In this document: positions 21,831 through 23,760 of the stretch, piece after piece
Layout: the number at the start of each line of letters is the position of its first letter
How positions within the stretch are numbered: the stretch's first letter is position 1
DNA from: Candidatus Methanomethylophilus sp. UBA78
Lineage (GTDB): Archaea; Thermoplasmatota; Thermoplasmata; Methanomassiliicoccales; Methanomethylophilaceae
Assembly: GCA_002503545.1 (NCBI GenBank)
Contig: DARY01000013.1
Location: 901 to 24,660, forward strand
DNA length: 23,760 nt
Reading direction: 5' to 3'
The notes under the pieces: model-generated
Told to the model about the DNA's origin: nothing
The model's input: only the letters and a program-made list of their open reading frames with translations
The model's database searches: none
Program-made: the position numbers and the translations under genes

Positions 21831-23495
21831 TCATCCCTTGATGACTGCGGTCCTCTCTCCGGCGGGCTGGAACTCCCTGAGTCCACCGCGTCCGATCTCC
21901 TTCGTGATGTTCGCGAAGTCGAAGATCAGAGACTTGTCGGAGAAGGCGACCTTGATGAGCGGGGATGCTACGAAGGCGTCTCCGCGGGCGACGTGGGCCG
22001 CCTTGGGGATACCGGAGTAGCCGGACAGGTGTCCGACGTTCATCGCGTAGTTGGGGTAGTTGGGTCCACGGACCTCCATGGGCAGACCCTCGTCGGACCT
22101 GTACGCATAGGAGTTCGAGGAACCGCACTGGTCCTGCAGGTCGTATCCGTAGAATCCGAGCCTTCCGGTCCTCTCCTTGTGCTGGAGCATGGACTGGTAC
22201 CAGAGGTTCAGACCGTTGTCGGCGACACCGGTTGCCATGGCACCGGCGATACCGGTGGAGGCGGCGGTGACGGTGGCACGCTGGGATCCACCGAAGTGGG
22301 TCTCCATGACCGCAGGGTAGCGCTCGTACATCTCAAGAGCGTAGGACGAGATCTCGTCTCCGAGCTTGAGCTGCTTGTCGTAGTCGGCGGGGTCGACACC
22401 GCAGAATCCGCCGTACCTGTCGTTGATGACGTCCACAGCGTGGTAGACGTAATCCTCGAGGATGTTGTCGGTGTAGGCGGCAGTGGCGTACTGGGTGAAT
22501 CCGACTCCTCCGGACATGTATCCGCCGAGGTAGACCTGGTCGTAGATGATGGCTCCGAGGGCGACGGTCTCGAGGACTGCGCGGGCGGGGTCGTCGGGGT
22601 AGACGCGGTCGGACTGTACCATGTCGTCGAGGTATCCGAAGGTGATTCCTCCGGGCTCGTTGGGTCCCCTGACACGCCTTGCGGGCATCATGGATCCCAT
22701 GTTGATGGACATGTGCTTCGCGGAGTATGCGAAGTCTGCGATGGCTGCCTCTCCTGCCGCGAGCTTGTAGGAGGAGATGAAAGCCATGGAGATCTGCATA
22801 GCTGCGTGCCTGGAGACGGTTGCTCCATCCATGAGGCGGCCGACCATGGTCGGGACGCGGACGGCCTGCATGAGGGTCTTTCCGATGGACGCCTTCAGCT
22901 TCTCGGCCTGCTCCTTGGGGAAGTTCTTGTTGATGTCGATGACGAATCTGGGGTCCAGCTCGTCGATCAGCTCATCGTTTCCGGAGAACACCTTGACGTA
23001 GGAGTCGTAGACGAGGGCGGGGTTGCACTCGGCCATGTGCTCCTGAACGACTGCTCCTCCGGGCATGGTGTGGTTGACGGTCTCGAGGTACGCGTTGATG
23101 GTCTCGGGGGTGACTTCCTTTCCAAGCCTTCTCTCGATGGTGTTGTGGGGGGAGTCGAGTCCGACGAGCACGGTCCTCCTGATGTCGTCCCAAGCCTGCT
23201 GGATGGCGGGGTTGTTGATGCAGTGGAGGTCATCGGGCTCTACGAAGATGTCGGTGTGGGACAGCTGGTAGGGCATCCAGGACCTCTGTCCGAGGGGCAC
23301 TCCGATGTCCTCGTTCATCATGGGGAAGCCACGCTTCTTAGCGATTTCCATAGCCTCCTTCTGGAACTCCACCTTGCTCTTGGACTGTTTCCATCCGCCG
23401 TAGCAGTAGTACTTGGTCTCCATGCTCTGGGGATCTTCCTTGAATTTCTTCTTGCATGCTTCCAAGAAGAGCTTCTCGTTAGCTTTTCCTGCCAT
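21831..23495 (-). CDS. mcrA: Methyl-coenzyme M reductase subunit alpha
   Basis: A 554-residue catalytic subunit of MCR, which forms methane and the heterodisulfide from methyl-CoM and coenzyme B at Ni-F430. Active-site segments are intact: GGVGFTQYATAAYTDNI and FYGYDLQDQC, with Gly450 the expected thioglycine, Asp455 the didehydroaspartate position and Cys457 the S-methylcysteine position. His261 (AKHMS), Arg273/Arg274 (PARR) and Gln405 (GGSQRA) correspond to the N-methylhistidine, 5-methylarginine and 2-methylglutamine sites. Which of them are really modified cannot be seen from DNA. The ATG at 23495 is chosen because GGGTGAG lies six to seven bases upstream; a GTG at 23504 falls inside that ribosome binding site. 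It follows mcrG with a one-base gap and has no mcrC between. Confidence 0.98.
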   Translation of the reverse strand: MAGKANEKLFLEACKKKFKEDPQSMETKYYCYGGWKQSKSKVEFQKEAMEIAKKRGFPMMNEDIGVPLGQRSWMPYQLSHTDIFVEPDDLHCINNPAIQQAWDDIRRTVLVGLDSPHNTIERRLGKEVTPETINAYLETVNHTMPGGAVVQEHMAECNPALVYDSYVKVFSGNDELIDELDPRFVIDINKNFPKEQAEKLKASIGKTLMQAVRVPTMVGRLMDGATVSRHAAMQISMAFISSYKLAAGEAAIADFAYSAKHMSINMGSMMPARRVRGPNEPGGITFGYLDDMVQSDRVYPDDPARAVLETVALGAIIYDQVYLGGYMSGGVGFTQYATAAYTDNILEDYVYHAVDVINDRYGGFCGVDPADYDKQLKLGDEISSYALEMYERYPAVMETHFGGSQRATVTAASTGIAGAMATGVADNGLNLWYQSMLQHKERTGRLGFYGYDLQDQCGSSNSYAYRSDEGLPMEVRGPNYPNYAMNVGHLSGYSGIPKAAHVARGDAFVASPLIKVAFSDKSLIFDFANITKEIGRGGLREFQPAGERTAVIKG

Positions 23496-23496
23496 T

Positions 23497-23760
23497 TCAC
23501 TCACCCTTTACGTCGAACGGCCTGTATCCACCGAGGGTCCTGAGCTTGTGGATCCTGATGTAGAAGCCGGTTACCTCTTTGTCGTCCCTCATGTCGACAC
23601 CGTCTGCTCTGAAGATGGTGGTCCTCTTCTTGAGGTCGGACATGGATGCGGGCTTCCCGACGGAGATCTTCTTGTCGAGAGGCAGCGCAACCTGGTCTTT
23701 CACATACACAACTTCCTTCTTCTGGTCGTCCCAGATGTACCTCTGCCATGCGTCGAACAT
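23497..23760 (-). CDS. mcrG: Methyl-coenzyme M reductase subunit gamma, C-terminal part (cut by window edge)
   Basis: 87 residues ending RPFDVKGE, with WQRYIWDD and LGGYRPFDV typical of the McrG C-terminus. Full-length McrG is about 250-260 residues, so roughly two thirds lies beyond the window. The methionine at the very edge is internal, not a start. McrG is the gamma subunit of the (alpha-beta-gamma)2 MCR complex. It lies directly upstream of mcrA in the same operon, the mcr(BD)GA order. Confidence 0.93.
   Translation of the reverse strand: MFDAWQRYIWDDQKKEVVYVKDQVALPLDKKISVGKPASMSDLKKRTTIFRADGVDMRDDKEVTGFYIRIHKLRTLGGYRPFDVKGE

Noticed and set aside
23496..23504. GTG start for mcrA at 23504
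   Set aside because: The GTG lies inside the GGGTGAG ribosome binding site; the ATG at 23495 has correct spacing and begins MAGK.
21993..23543. A 516-codon open frame on the plus strand opposite mcrA
   Set aside because: It mirrors the codon structure of mcrA, gives repetitive Val/Gly/Asp sequence and has no ribosome binding site or motif.
1..23760. CRISPR arrays, insertion sequences or phage genes
   Set aside because: No regularly spaced direct repeats, transposase motifs or phage structural genes were seen. The AT-rich block has no flanking repeats or integrase that would prove mobility.

Overview
The window comes from a methanogenic archaeon, most likely a member of the Methanomassiliicoccales (H2-dependent methylotrophic Thermoplasmatota). 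It carries the 3' end of an mcr operon (mcrG-mcrA), nearly the whole gene set for MCR activation (atwA, mcrC and methanogenesis marker genes), a marker-1 YcaO gene, and two separate MtaA/MtbA-like (uroporphyrinogen decarboxylase fold) methyltransferase genes. None of the 23 coding regions ends in TAG, which fits a lineage that decodes UAG as pyrrolysine. The order-level assignment is inference; 'methanogen' is certain from McrA.

Layout, left to right. (1) 1-3249, plus strand: the C-terminal part of an MtaA-like methylcobalamin:CoM methyltransferase, a small cysteine-rich zinc-ribbon protein, and a HyuA-type ASKHA protein whose ribosome binding site overlaps the preceding stop codon. (2) 3401-6124, minus: a 907-residue tandem fusion of two GlcD-like FAD-binding oxidoreductase units, the first of which has lost its FAD-binding loop. 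(3) 6192-13978, minus: a tightly packed nine-gene operon, atwA-mcrC-mmp3-mmp6-mmp5-mmp15-mmp17-mmp7-GIY-YIG protein, mostly joined by ATGA overlaps. (4) 13979-17769: a visibly more AT-rich block with an APC-family permease, a second complete MtaA-like methyltransferase and a convergent HTH_10 (bat-type) regulator, plus a 377-base upstream region full of inverted repeats. (5) 17770-21427, plus: an HTH/DUF4443-DUF2111 regulator, an unrecognised 202-residue protein, a YczE/YitT-like membrane protein and YcaO (marker 1). (6) 21546-23760, minus: a DUF2098 protein, mcrA and the 3' end of mcrG.

How it fits together. The right-hand end makes MCR, and YcaO is expected to install thioglycine in McrA. 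The central operon encodes the ATP-dependent machinery (A2, McrC and Mmp proteins) that reduces and activates the Ni-F430 enzyme. The two MtaA-like proteins would pass methyl groups from corrinoid proteins to coenzyme M, supplying methyl-CoM to MCR. The AT-rich permease-methyltransferase-regulator block looks like a substrate-specific, possibly acquired, methyl-compound module, although no corrinoid protein or substrate-specific methyltransferase lies beside it.

Several genes (atwA, the DUF2111 regulator, the YczE-like gene, ycaO) have a TATA-like box centred about 25-27 bases before the start codon and no convincing Shine-Dalgarno, so leaderless transcripts are likely. Genes inside operons do show Shine-Dalgarno sequences. 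No tRNA, rRNA, CRISPR array or insertion sequence was seen.
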